Shown here: one piece after another, positions 41,594 to 49,874 of the stretch
How the letters are laid out: each line of letters opens with the position of its first letter
How positions within the stretch are numbered: the first letter of the stretch is position 1
Made by a program: the position numbers and the translations under genes
Notes under the pieces: generated by a model
Told to the model about the DNA's origin: nothing
The model's database searches: none
Seen by the model: the letters and a program-made list of their open reading frames with translations, nothing else
From: Streptomyces nitrosporeus
GTDB taxonomy: Bacteria; Actinomycetota; Actinomycetes; Streptomycetales; Streptomycetaceae
NCBI RefSeq assembly: GCF_008704555.1
Contig: NZ_CP023702.1
Location: 3,348,001 to 3,412,000, forward strand
Direction of reading: 5' to 3'
DNA length: 64,000 bases

Positions 41594-42492
41594 CGACACA
41601 GCAGGACTCCCTCCCGCCCCTCACCACACCGGCGGTCACCGGCGGCACCCTCTACGCCGCGCTCGGCGTGGTCAGCTTCTCCTTCAGCTTCCCCGGGACG
41701 GTGTGGGCCCTCGACGGATTCGGCCCGTGGAGCGCCATCGGGATACGCGGCGTCCTGGCCGCCGTCATCGCGGTCGCCGCGCTCCTCCTGACCCGGGCAC
41801 CGATGCCGAAGCGCGAGGACTGGCCCGCCCTCGCCGTCGTCGCGGGCGGCTGCGCGGTCGGCTTCCCGCTGCTCACCACGCTCGCCCTGCAGACCTCGTC
41901 CACGGCGAACTCGGCGATCGTGATCGGTGTGCTGCCGATGGCCACGGCGGTGATCTCCGCGATCCTCACCCGGCGCAGCCCTTCGAAGGTCTTCTGGGCC
42001 GCCGCCGGCGTGGGAGCGGCGGCCGTCATCGTGTTCACGCTGTCGCAGAACCACGGCCGGCCGACCGTCGCGGACCTCTACCTCTTCGGCGCCCTGCTCG
42101 TCTGCGCGGCGGGCTACGCCTACGGCGGGCGGCTCTCCGCACACATGCCGGGCTGGCGCGTCATCGCCTGGGGCGTGGTGCTCGCCGCCCCGGCCAACCT
42201 GATCGTCTCCCTGTGGGCGCTCCCGCACGAACCCGTCCACCTCACCGTGAAGGCCGTGGTGGGCATGGCCTACATCGCCGGCATCTCGCAGTTCGGCGGA
42301 TTCGTCGTCTGGTACAAGGGCATGGGCCTCATCGGTGTGGCGCGGGCGAGCCAGCTCCAGCTGGCGCAGCCCCTGCTGACCCTGGTGTGGGCGGTGCTCC
42401 TGCTCGGCGAGCAGATCACCGCGGCCGTCCCGCTCACCGCCGCCGTCGTCCTCACCTGCATCGTGGTCACCCAGCGGGCCAGGACCTCCTGA
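41590..42492 (+). CDS. dcsJ: DcsJ-like EamA/DMT-family exporter
   Basis: A 300-residue membrane protein with ten predicted helices in two EamA repeats (for example SAIGIRGVLAAVIAVAALLL and QLQLAQPLLTLVWAVLLLGEQ). Drug/metabolite transporters of this family sit in the D-cycloserine cluster and are thought to export the product and give self-resistance. It is translationally coupled to dcsG and is the last gene of the plus-strand run. Confidence 0.87.
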   Translation: MTTQQDSLPPLTTPAVTGGTLYAALGVVSFSFSFPGTVWALDGFGPWSAIGIRGVLAAVIAVAALLLTRAPMPKREDWPALAVVAGGCAVGFPLLTTLALQTSSTANSAIVIGVLPMATAVISAILTRRSPSKVFWAAAGVGAAAVIVFTLSQNHGRPTVADLYLFGALLVCAAGYAYGGRLSAHMPGWRVIAWGVVLAAPANLIVSLWALPHEPVHLTVKAVVGMAYIAGISQFGGFVVWYKGMGLIGVARASQLQLAQPLLTLVWAVLLLGEQITAAVPLTAAVVLTCIVVTQRARTS

Positions 42493-42579
42493 GCCCGGCC
42501 GGAGCGCGGGCCGGAACCGCGGCCACGGGCACCCGCGCGTCCGGCCGGTGGGCCGGCCCCCGTGCGGTGCCGGGGTGTC

Positions 42580-43548
42580 TCAGCCGCCCGTGCCGGGGGC
42601 GTCCCGGCCGCCGCCGGTGTCCGGGAGTCCGGTTCCGGGGCGGCCGGGCGCGGAGGACCGCCGCGTGGACCTTGAGGTGAGACGCCGGAGGACGGCCGCG
42701 GCCAGGTCGTCGGCCGCGGTGGGACTGTGGGCGAGGAACAGCGAGGGTTCGATGACTTCGCACTCCAGCAGCAGCGGGCCGCCCCCGGGCCCGGGGACCA
42801 GGTCGATCCGTGCGTACAGCGGGGACTCGAAACGGCTGCGGACGGCCTTGACGGCCGCGTCGCCGCAGTCGAGTTCCGGCCCGGCCGCTGTGCAGGAGGT
42901 GACCGTCGCGGTGGCGAGCAGGCCGTCCTGGGTCCCGGCACCGGGCTTGAGCAGGGCGCTGCGCCGCACGGCGTGGCTGTAGGCCCCGTCGAGGTAGACG
43001 AGCGACAGCTCCCCCTGTGCGTCGACGGCGTGCTGGTAGGGCTGGGTCAGTACCGTCCGGCCGCGTTCGAGGAGTTCCCCGGCGTGGCGGTGCGCCCGCC
43101 TCCGCTCCGCCGCCCCGGGCCCGTACCGCGCGGTGTCCTTGGCCGAACAGGAAACGGACGGTTTGACGACGTACTCGCCCTCCGCGGGGGCACGCCACTC
43201 CTCACCGGGAGCGGTCCAGGTGCTGGGCACGACCGGTACGCCGTCGGCGGCGAGGTCGGCCAGGTACCGCTTGTCGCTGTTCCACTCGACCATGGGGAAG
43301 GGGTTGAACAGCACCGACTCGGTGGCCGCCCGGCGGGCCCAGGCAAGGAACTCCTCGCTGCGCCCGGGGTAGTCCCAAGGGGATTCGAGCAGGACGGCGG
43401 CGAACCGGCTCCAGTCCGCGGACTCGTCCCAGGGCAGCGCCACCGCCTCGATGCCGGTCCGCGCCAGGGCCGCGCTCAGGGGGGCCAGGTCCTCGTCGAA
43501 CTCCTCCGGCGCACGGGACCTCACCAAGGCGATCCGCTCGCGTTGCAT
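42580..43548 (-). CDS. Second DcsG-like ATP-grasp ligase
   Basis: A 322-residue paralogue of the dcsG product encoded on the opposite strand. It shares the layout LLESPWDYPGRSEEFLAW, FNPFPMVEWNSDKRYLADL, VPVVPSTW, YVVKPSVSCSAKD, RIDLVPG and LLECEVIEPSLF. A Gly/Pro/Arg-rich tail extends the C-terminus. It lies 61 bases after the glutamine-synthetase-like gene, forming a two-gene unit convergent with the dcs run. It could ligate, cyclise or protect a cycloserine-like metabolite. Confidence 0.85.
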   Translation of the reverse strand: MQRERIALVRSRAPEEFDEDLAPLSAALARTGIEAVALPWDESADWSRFAAVLLESPWDYPGRSEEFLAWARRAATESVLFNPFPMVEWNSDKRYLADLAADGVPVVPSTWTAPGEEWRAPAEGEYVVKPSVSCSAKDTARYGPGAAERRRAHRHAGELLERGRTVLTQPYQHAVDAQGELSLVYLDGAYSHAVRRSALLKPGAGTQDGLLATATVTSCTAAGPELDCGDAAVKAVRSRFESPLYARIDLVPGPGGGPLLLECEVIEPSLFLAHSPTAADDLAAAVLRRLTSRSTRRSSAPGRPGTGLPDTGGGRDAPGTGG

Positions 43549-43609
43549 CGCTGGTTCTCCTCGCTCACGGCTTTGCCGGATCGGTCAGGACGGCGGCGAG
43601 ACGTGCCGG

Positions 43610-44965
43610 TCAGTAGCGCCAGCGGGTGGCTTCGACGGTCTCGGCCCGGGTGCGGTCGGTGAACAGCCGGGCCTCCGCGGCCCGTACCGCGAGCACCGAG
43701 CCGAAGAGGTGGTCCCCCATGGCTTTGCGCAGCACCGCCGAGCCCTCCAGGTGGCGGACGGCTTCCTCCAGGCCGGCCGGCAGCCGCTCGATGCCACGCC
43801 GGGCGAGTTCCCCGGGGTCGGCGTGGGCCGGGTCGTCGGTGTACTCCTCGGGCAGGCGCAGGGCTTCCTCGCACCCCGCCAGGCCCGCGGCGATGACCGA
43901 ACCCACCACCAGGTAGGGGTTGGCCGCCTGGTCGAAGCTCTTGATCTCGGCGTTCGCGCAGTGCGACGCCGTCTGCGCCGGCCCGGTGACGAAGCGCAGG
44001 GCGGCCTCGCGGTTCTCCCAGCCCCAGCAACCGTAGGCGCCCGCCCAGGCGGACGGCGCCAGCCGGAGATAACTGGCCGGGGTGGGGCAGCCGATGGCGG
44101 TCAGGGCGGGCAGCGACCGCAGCACACCGGCGAGGAACGCCTCCCCCTCGGACGTCATGCCGTGCGGCCCCGTACCGCCGTGCATGAGGTTCTCCTCCCC
44201 GCGCCACAGGCTCAGGTGGACGTGCCCGCCGTTGCCGATGCCCGAGGGCTCCGCCAGGGGGGCGAAGGACGCTCGCAGCCCGTGGGCATGGGAGACGCTG
44301 CGCACCGTGTGCCGGACCAGGACGGCGGTGTCGGCGGCGCCCAGCGGGCCGTCGGCGGCTGTCGAGACCTCGAACTGCCCTGGTTCGTACTCCGGGTGCA
44401 CCTGGAGGACCTCCACGCCCTGCGCGGTGAGCGCGTCGACGACGTCCAGGAGGTACGCCCCGGAATCCGCCAGCCGGGACAGCCCGTAGGCCGGGCCGTC
44501 ACCGAGGCCGCCGGGGCCGGTGCTCCACTCCGTCTCGAACCCCATCCGCAAGCTCAGCCCCTGGTCCTTTGCCCCCTGCACCATGCGGCTGACGAAGGAG
44601 CGGTGGCACCCCGGGTACGGCGCCCCGTCCTGGCTGTACCGGTCCGCCGGCGCCCAGGCCCAGCCGGGCTGCGCGGCCAGCGGGACGAGCCGGTCCATGT
44701 CCGGCAGCAGGAGCAGGTCGCCGACCGGGCTGCCGTGGCCGTCGGCGCGGGCCGTCGAGTCGTCCACCAGGAACGTGTCGAAGACCGGGGACATCCCCAC
44801 GCCCCGGGCCGCGAGCTGGGGCAGGCGGCCGAGCGGTACGGCCTTGACCCGGCTGATGCCCGCGTTGTCGACCCAGCTCAGCGCGACGACGCGCACCCCT
44901 GCCTCCGACATGCCGGTCATCGCCCGGTCCACCGACGCCGTCCGGTCCACCACGCATGCAGTCAT
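43610..44965 (-). CDS. Glutamine-synthetase-like ligase (GlnA/GlnT family)
   Basis: A 451-residue GS-fold ATP-dependent ligase. Catalytic segments are visible: GFETEWS, GNGGHVHLSLW, AGAYGCWGWENREAALRF and NAEIKSFDQAANPYLV. Its context in a biosynthetic cluster suggests a gamma-glutamyl amide-type ligation to an amine, hydroxylamine or alkoxyamine rather than ordinary ammonia assimilation. The start is ATG 44965; an in-frame ATG nine codons upstream is possible. It is the first gene of a unit with the second ATP-grasp. Confidence 0.85.
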   Translation of the reverse strand: MTACVVDRTASVDRAMTGMSEAGVRVVALSWVDNAGISRVKAVPLGRLPQLAARGVGMSPVFDTFLVDDSTARADGHGSPVGDLLLLPDMDRLVPLAAQPGWAWAPADRYSQDGAPYPGCHRSFVSRMVQGAKDQGLSLRMGFETEWSTGPGGLGDGPAYGLSRLADSGAYLLDVVDALTAQGVEVLQVHPEYEPGQFEVSTAADGPLGAADTAVLVRHTVRSVSHAHGLRASFAPLAEPSGIGNGGHVHLSLWRGEENLMHGGTGPHGMTSEGEAFLAGVLRSLPALTAIGCPTPASYLRLAPSAWAGAYGCWGWENREAALRFVTGPAQTASHCANAEIKSFDQAANPYLVVGSVIAAGLAGCEEALRLPEEYTDDPAHADPGELARRGIERLPAGLEEAVRHLEGSAVLRKAMGDHLFGSVLAVRAAEARLFTDRTRAETVEATRWRY

Positions 44966-45463
44966 GCCGCCATGGTCGGCCGGACGGGGCATCGGCCCTC
45001 ACGCCACTCCGCGCCGGACACGGCCGCCACCCGTTCGGCCTGCGGAGGCGCCCGGGAGCCGGCCCCTGACCGTCGCGGCCGTGCCCGGGGCACCCGCGCG
45101 GACACGGGCGGCAGGCGTCGGCCGCCGGGCTCGAAGGGCTGACTCGAAGGGCTGAGGCCGTCCGCCGCCGCGACAGCACGGTGGCGCGTGTGCTTCCGTC
45201 CTCTTCTTCCACCCCGGCCCTCCGGCCTCGCGGACCGGTGGGGGCCCACACCCTCCTCGGCCCGCGCCTGTCCGCTCGGACGCCGCCGAGGGACGGCGGC
45301 ATGACGCGACTGACGTAACCCGGCGAGTGCGGTCGGCCGCGTGGTGCCAGGCTGTGGGACGGGCGTGGTGATCGTCGACCGCGAACTGCACGCCGGTATC
45401 GCCCATCAGTTGGACACGGCGGCTCCACGACCGGTGACCTGCCCGTGGTTGACGAAAGGTGGC
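44966..45463. other. Divergent intergenic region, GS-like / aminotransferase
   Basis: No gene is supported. CTCGAAGGGCTGA is repeated in tandem at about 45130-45155. The sequence becomes promoter-like near the aminotransferase gene (TTGACG at about 45449), but no clear -10 matches it. Confidence 0.35.
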
Positions 45464-46723
45464 ATGGCTCTCGTGAGCATTTTCGAGACTCTGGAGTCGG
45501 AGGTGCGCAGCTACTGCCGTGGCTGGCCCACCGTGTTCGACCGCGCGCAGGGCAGCCACCTCCACGACGAGGCCGGCCGCACCTACCTCGACTTCTTCTC
45601 CGGCGCGGGCTCCCTCAACTACGGGCACAACAACCCCGTACTGAAACGCGCGTTGCTCGACTACATCGAGCATGACGGCATCACCCACGGCCTGGACATG
45701 GCCACGACCGCGAAGCGCGCGTTCCTGGAGTGCTTCCAGGACGTCGTCCTCCGGCCACGCGATCTGTCGTACAAGGTGATGTTCCCCGGCCCGACCGGCA
45801 CCAACGCCGTGGAGGCGGCGCTGAAGCTGGCCCGCAAGGTCAAGGGACGTGAGTCCGTCGTCTCCTTCACCAACGCCTTCCACGGCATGTCGCTCGGCTC
45901 CCTCGCCGTCACGGGGAACGCCTTCAAGCGGGCGGGCGCCGGCATCCCGCTGGTGCACGGCACCCCGATGCCCTTCGACAACTACCTCGACGGACAGGTC
46001 CCGGACTTCCTCTGGTTCGAGCGGCTCCTGGAGGACCAGGGTTCCGGCCTGAACCGGCCGGCCGCGGTGATCGTGGAGACCGTGCAGGGCGAGGGCGGCA
46101 TCAACGTCGCCCGCCCGGAATGGCTGCGCGCCCTGCGGGACCTGTGCGACCGCCAGGACATGCTGCTGATCGTCGACGACATCCAGATGGGCTGCGGCCG
46201 CACCGGTGCGTTCTTCTCCTTCGAGGAAGCGGGCATCACCCCGGACATCGTCACGCTGTCGAAGTCCATCAGCGGCTACGGCCTGCCCATGTCGCTCTGC
46301 CTGTTCCGGCCCGAGCTCGACATCTGGGAGCCCGGCGAGCACAACGGCACCTTCCGCGGCAACAGCCCGGCGTTCGTGACCGCCACCGCGGCACTGAACA
46401 CCTACTGGGTGGACAGCCGGCTCATGGAGAAACAGACCCTGGCCCGCGGCGAGCAGGTCGAACAGGCGCTGCTGTCGATCGTCAAGGGACTCGGCCACCG
46501 GGGTGTGAGCTACCGCGGCCGGGGCCTGGTGTGGGGCATGGAGTTCGACGACAAGACCCGCGCCGGAAGGATCTGCGCCCGCGCCTTCGAGCTGGGTCTG
46601 CTGCTGGAGACCTCGGGTGCGCAGGGCGAGGTGGTCAAGCTGCTGCCCCCGCTCGTCATCCCTCCCGACGACCTCCAGGAGGGCCTGGGCATCCTGGACC
46701 GCGCGGTCGGCGACACCGGATGA
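45464..46723 (+). CDS. EctB-like diaminobutyrate-2-oxoglutarate aminotransferase
   Basis: A 419-residue class III aminotransferase. FETLESEVRSYCRGWPTVFD and FSGAGSLNYGHNNP are typical of EctB; VIVETVQGEGGINVA, DDIQMGCGRTG and LSKSISGYGLPMSL hold the PLP Asp and Lys. EctB makes 2,4-diaminobutyrate from aspartate semialdehyde. ectA and ectC are absent, so it is not an ectoine operon. Diaminobutyrate may be a building block here, or the enzyme may act on another amino acid. AAAGG precedes the ATG. Confidence 0.88.
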   Translation: MALVSIFETLESEVRSYCRGWPTVFDRAQGSHLHDEAGRTYLDFFSGAGSLNYGHNNPVLKRALLDYIEHDGITHGLDMATTAKRAFLECFQDVVLRPRDLSYKVMFPGPTGTNAVEAALKLARKVKGRESVVSFTNAFHGMSLGSLAVTGNAFKRAGAGIPLVHGTPMPFDNYLDGQVPDFLWFERLLEDQGSGLNRPAAVIVETVQGEGGINVARPEWLRALRDLCDRQDMLLIVDDIQMGCGRTGAFFSFEEAGITPDIVTLSKSISGYGLPMSLCLFRPELDIWEPGEHNGTFRGNSPAFVTATAALNTYWVDSRLMEKQTLARGEQVEQALLSIVKGLGHRGVSYRGRGLVWGMEFDDKTRAGRICARAFELGLLLETSGAQGEVVKLLPPLVIPPDDLQEGLGILDRAVGDTG

Positions 46724-46959
46724 CGGTTGTCCCCCCGCCCTGAAGGCCGGGGGCAGCGGTTGGCCGGTGACCGCTCGGAGAAGCGCGGTGTTCCGCCGCG
46801 CCCAGCACCTCGGCAAAGACCCGCGCCGGCCCGCGGCTCTGGACGTCGGCCGTCTCGGCAGGGAACATAAGGGGCTAAGTACCCTATTCGGCCTGTGCCG
46901 TCACCCAGCGGGCGTGACGGCCCGGGCATCTGCGGACCTGAGGACCGGACGATGGATCA
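46724..46959. other. Intergenic region before the secreted micropeptide
   Basis: It contains GC-rich hairpins (CGTCAC...GTGACG near 46902-46920) and a less GC-rich pocket (ACATAAGGGGCTAAGTACCCTATT, about 46866-46889) that could be the promoter of the micropeptide. No larger gene is seen. Confidence 0.35.
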
Positions 46960-47085
46960 ATGCGTCGAATCTTCGTATTGGCAGGCATGACCACAGCAAT
47001 CGTGACATCTGCTTTCGTTTTCTCCGCCCCGGCGAGTGCTGCCTGGGACTTCTACAACATGGGCTACTACTCCTTCTACAGGTAG
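46960..47085 (+). CDS. Secreted aromatic micropeptide (41 aa)
   Basis: A 41-residue frame with a textbook signal peptide: MRRIF, a hydrophobic core (VLAGMTTAIVTSAFVF) and a cleavage site SAPASA-A. The predicted mature part is only about 14 residues, AWDFYNMGYYSFYR, of which seven are aromatic. The ATG follows GGACGATGGATCA, a weak ribosome-binding site. Mature peptides this short and aromatic are unusual; a signalling, structural or crosslinked peptide is possible. No modifying enzyme is adjacent. Confidence 0.6.
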   Translation: MRRIFVLAGMTTAIVTSAFVFSAPASAAWDFYNMGYYSFYR

Positions 47086-47198
47086 AGGGCGCACGGACCC
47101 TCTGGCGGGCGCACCGTGCGAACGGGGCAGGGGCGGCAGTGCCCACAGGTCCGTCTCTCCGCGGCGTGGGCACCATGGACGCTCATGTGGGCCTGTCC

Positions 47199-47300
47199 TG
47201 CGTAGGCCGTCGGTTCGAATCCGGCAGGGGGTTCAGCGAAAGTCCAGTTCAGACACTGTCCGAACTGGGCTTTCCTCTCTTCAGTGGATGCGGTGGCGAC
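47199..47300 (+). repeat. Diverged copy of the tRNA-Thr 3' half plus terminator (att-like)
   Basis: TGCGTAGGCCGTCGGTTCGA and the following bases match the anticodon-stem, T-arm and acceptor 3' end of the tRNA-Thr(TGT) at 52613-52686 with few changes. The match continues through a terminator hairpin (AAAGTCCAGTTC ... GAACTGGGCTTT, 47239-47273, the same structure with compensating changes) to TTCAGTGGATGCGG. The 5' half of a tRNA is absent. It is on the opposite strand to the intact tRNA, so the two form an inverted repeat. Typical of an integration scar. Confidence 0.75.
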
Positions 47301-47680
47301 GGCTCGGAGGACTCACGCAGGCCCACGGGCGGGCCGTGAAAGCGCCCCACGCCGCCCTCGTCCACGTCGGAAGGCCCGCTTCGCCTGTCGCGGCCCGGCG
47401 GGAGAACACGACCGTCGCCGGCATCCTTGACCACCACCGCCTTCGGTTATGCCACGGTGACCAGCAGGTGATCTGCGCGGCATCGTCGGCCTCGGTTGAC
47501 CGACGAGTTCTGAACCGGAGGCCGGACACGCGGTACAGGGCCGCGTCACATCGCCCTGCTCGGCGGACCAGCGTTGCCGTGGCCTCTGGGCTCCTGCGAT
47601 AAACCCGCTTCACGAAGTCGAACCTTGGGAGCGCGCTGCATTCCAGGCCCGCGGGCAGGACCCTCAAAACGCGCTCAGCT
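47301..47680. other. Gene-free stretch at the island edge
   Basis: Several frames are open but none looks like a protein I recognise. It could be degraded mobile DNA; no integrase motif was found. Confidence 0.35.
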
Positions 47681-47681
47681 G

Positions 47682-48575
47682 TCAAAAAATGGGCGGCCTG
47701 CCCGCCCTTGTGAGGCGAATGACTGTCCGCCATGACATAGACGTTCTCGGTCCGTGGGCGCCGGCCAGCCCCTCCCGGAATCCGGCGAGTGTGACGCGGA
47801 GGGCTTGGCGGTCTCGGATGCGCCACAGGGTGATCAAGCACCAGGTGGCCAGGTTGAGCGGGACCAGGGAGAAGGGGAGGTTACGGCGGGCGACCCAGAC
47901 GCGGTTGCGGGCGTTGAGCCGGTAAAAGGTGTCATGCCGCGCCGGGTCGGTAGCAGGATGGTGGACGACGATGTCAGGCACGTACCGGCCGGTGCATCCC
48001 AGGTCCCACAGGCGCCACGCCAACTCGACCCCCTCGTGGAAGAGGAAGAAGTGGCCGGGCCAGCCTCCGGCCCGGTCGTAGGCGTCGCGACGGATCATGA
48101 CGGCGCCTTCGGCCATGACTGTCACGACGCCGGGACGGGCGGGGTCGGAGGCACGAAGACGCGGCACCCAACGGCGCAGGGTCACCCCTGTTGCCGGGTC
48201 GCTGATCCGGGGCTGCACATATGCGAGCTGTGAATCGCGGCGGAACTCGGACACCAGGCGGGCGAGCGTGTCGGTGTCGGGCAGGTGGGCGTCGTTGTCG
48301 AAGAAGAACAGGTAGTCCCCTCCGACGCCTGCGGCCCCGGCGTTGCGTCCCTCGGGGATGCCGGCGTTCTCAGGTAGTGCGACGGTCCGGACTCCGTCGG
48401 GGACCTGTTCGGGTTGGCAGCCGTTGCCCACCACGATGACATCGAGATCGATGCCCTCTTGGGCGAGGAGCGAGGCCACGGCCCGGGGGAATTCGTCGGG
48501 CCGGTCGTTCATGGTCAGAACGACCGCGCCGACCATGGGACGCGCCGCGCAGCTGCTCACGAAGGTGCCTTTCAC
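47682..48575 (-). CDS. Family 2 glycosyltransferase
   Basis: A 297-residue GT-A enzyme. AVVLTMNDRPDEFPRAVASL opens the nucleotide-binding fold, NAGIPEGRNAGAAG is a typical GT2 loop, and the metal-binding motif is FFDNDAH (DND). A C-terminal hydrophobic/basic segment (FSLVPLNLATWCLITLWRIR) may touch the membrane. Related enzymes transfer rhamnose or similar sugars. GTG 48575 or ATG 48536 may start it. It is the last gene of the island operon, after a 208-base gap. Confidence 0.85.
   Translation of the reverse strand: MKGTFVSSCAARPMVGAVVLTMNDRPDEFPRAVASLLAQEGIDLDVIVVGNGCQPEQVPDGVRTVALPENAGIPEGRNAGAAGVGGDYLFFFDNDAHLPDTDTLARLVSEFRRDSQLAYVQPRISDPATGVTLRRWVPRLRASDPARPGVVTVMAEGAVMIRRDAYDRAGGWPGHFFLFHEGVELAWRLWDLGCTGRYVPDIVVHHPATDPARHDTFYRLNARNRVWVARRNLPFSLVPLNLATWCLITLWRIRDRQALRVTLAGFREGLAGAHGPRTSMSWRTVIRLTRAGRPPIF
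47683..47707 (-). terminator. Intrinsic terminator overlapping the GT2 stop codon
   Basis: On the minus strand GGGCGG-GCAGG-CCGCCC is followed by ATTTTTTGA. The hairpin encodes the last residues, and the U-run contains the TGA stop of the glycosyltransferase. Confidence 0.8.
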
Positions 48576-48783
48576 TGTCTGTTCGCAGGAAGGTCAGCCC
48601 CCTGGCGTTCTTCCGTACCGGCCCCCAGGGCGCCGGCATACCGGTCGGGATGAGTGCTCGGCCCAGGTGCCGCACCGGCCAGCCGACGGCTGCCGGGACG
48701 GTCCCGTGGGACCGCCCCGCCGGCCGTGCATCGTCATCCGGTCGGGAATGGAGCATGACCACGGGGAGCAAGCATCCGGCGGC

Positions 48784-49227
48784 TTACTCCCAGCCCTGCT
48801 CTGTCAGGGAGCCCCTACCGCCCAGGTACCCGAGAAGACCTTTTTCGGGGTACTCGATGATGTCCTCGGGCAACTCGTGGACGGTGAACCATTCCAGACC
48901 GAGGCACTTGTCCGGCTCCCGGTTCTCTGGTTCCCCGTCCCACCGGATGGCTTCGAAGAAGAAGCCGATCCGTTCGACGCCTGCACCCTGCTGGTGGTGC
49001 ACGGTGTGCACCAGTCGCAGGTGCTCGGGATCGACCGTCACCCCGGTCTCCTCCAGCAGTTCACGGGCCGCCCCTGCCCGCAGGGGCTCGCCCCGGTCGA
49101 GCTTGCCCGACGGCATGTGCCAGCGGCCATGCCCGTATGGTCCGCCGCGCTGGGAGAACAGGATCTTGTCGCCCGCGCGGAGGATGACGTGGGTGTCGAT
49201 GACGGGTGTCGCGAGTTCCGGTGTCAT
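48784..49227 (-). CDS. NUDIX hydrolase
   Basis: A 147-residue protein with an intact NUDIX box (GKLDRGEPLRAGAARELLEE then TGV) preceded by GRWHMPSG. It hydrolyses a nucleoside diphosphate linked to another group; here the operon suggests a nucleotide or sugar nucleotide. The ATG overlaps the stop of the thymidylate-kinase-like gene (ATGA, 49224-49227). Confidence 0.92.
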   Translation of the reverse strand: MTPELATPVIDTHVILRAGDKILFSQRGGPYGHGRWHMPSGKLDRGEPLRAGAARELLEETGVTVDPEHLRLVHTVHHQQGAGVERIGFFFEAIRWDGEPENREPDKCLGLEWFTVHELPEDIIEYPEKGLLGYLGGRGSLTEQGWE

Positions 49228-49874
49228 GGTCCCTGAGAGGTTCTCGGCTGTGCTGGGAGAGCCGACGCTACCGACGAATCGGGGATCGCGTCGGCGATCG
49301 CCGCGGCTACCTCCGATGGGGTGGACTCTCCGGTGTCCACGACCAGCACCTTCACACGGCCCGCCATGAGGATCTGGGCCACCTCCTCGTAGTAGAGGAC
49401 TTCCCGGCCCGGAGCGGCCGGGTCGTGGTGGAACCGGTTGACCGGGCCGCGCGCGGCGATCCGTTCGGTGATGAGTCCGGGGTCGGCGGTGAGGATGACG
49501 GACAGGTCCGGCCGCAGGACGGGGGCGTTCAGGGCCAGCAGGTAATCGAGCGGCACCCCGTCGAGCCGCTGCATGACGAGCGTCGAGGCGAGATACCGAT
49601 CGGTGATCACGGTGTCGCCGGCGCGCGTCCGGGGTTCGATCTCGTGCTGGACGTGCTCGTACCGGTCGGCGGCGACCAGGCAGGCCAGGGCGTGGCCGCG
49701 GATGTGGGCGAAGTGGCCGCGGATGAACCGGCCGAGTTCGCTGGTGGTGGGCTCCACGGTCCGGTGCACGGTGACGCGCCGGGTGAGGAGTTCGTCGTAC
49801 AGGGCCTGGATGGTGGTGGATTTCCCGACGCCACTGGGGCCGTCGACGCTGATGAACCGGCCTCGTCGCGTCAT
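49224..49874 (-). CDS. Thymidylate-kinase-like P-loop kinase
   Basis: A 216-residue kinase. The P-loop is DGPSGVGKST; VITDRYLAST matches the DRY motif of dTMP kinases; the lid region is RIAARGPVNRFH. The housekeeping tmk is not expected in such an operon, so this copy probably phosphorylates a specialised nucleotide. It overlaps both neighbours by four bases. Confidence 0.85.
   Translation of the reverse strand: MTRRGRFISVDGPSGVGKSTTIQALYDELLTRRVTVHRTVEPTTSELGRFIRGHFAHIRGHALACLVAADRYEHVQHEIEPRTRAGDTVITDRYLASTLVMQRLDGVPLDYLLALNAPVLRPDLSVILTADPGLITERIAARGPVNRFHHDPAAPGREVLYYEEVAQILMAGRVKVLVVDTGESTPSEVAAAIADAIPDSSVASALPAQPRTSQGP

Noticed and set aside
45464..46723. Ectoine operon
   Set aside because: Only the EctB-like gene is present; no ectA, ectC or ectD nearby.
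47281..47841. Minus-strand frame next to the tRNA fragment as a degraded integrase
   Set aside because: No tyrosine- or serine-recombinase motifs can be seen, and it overlaps the supported GT2 gene.
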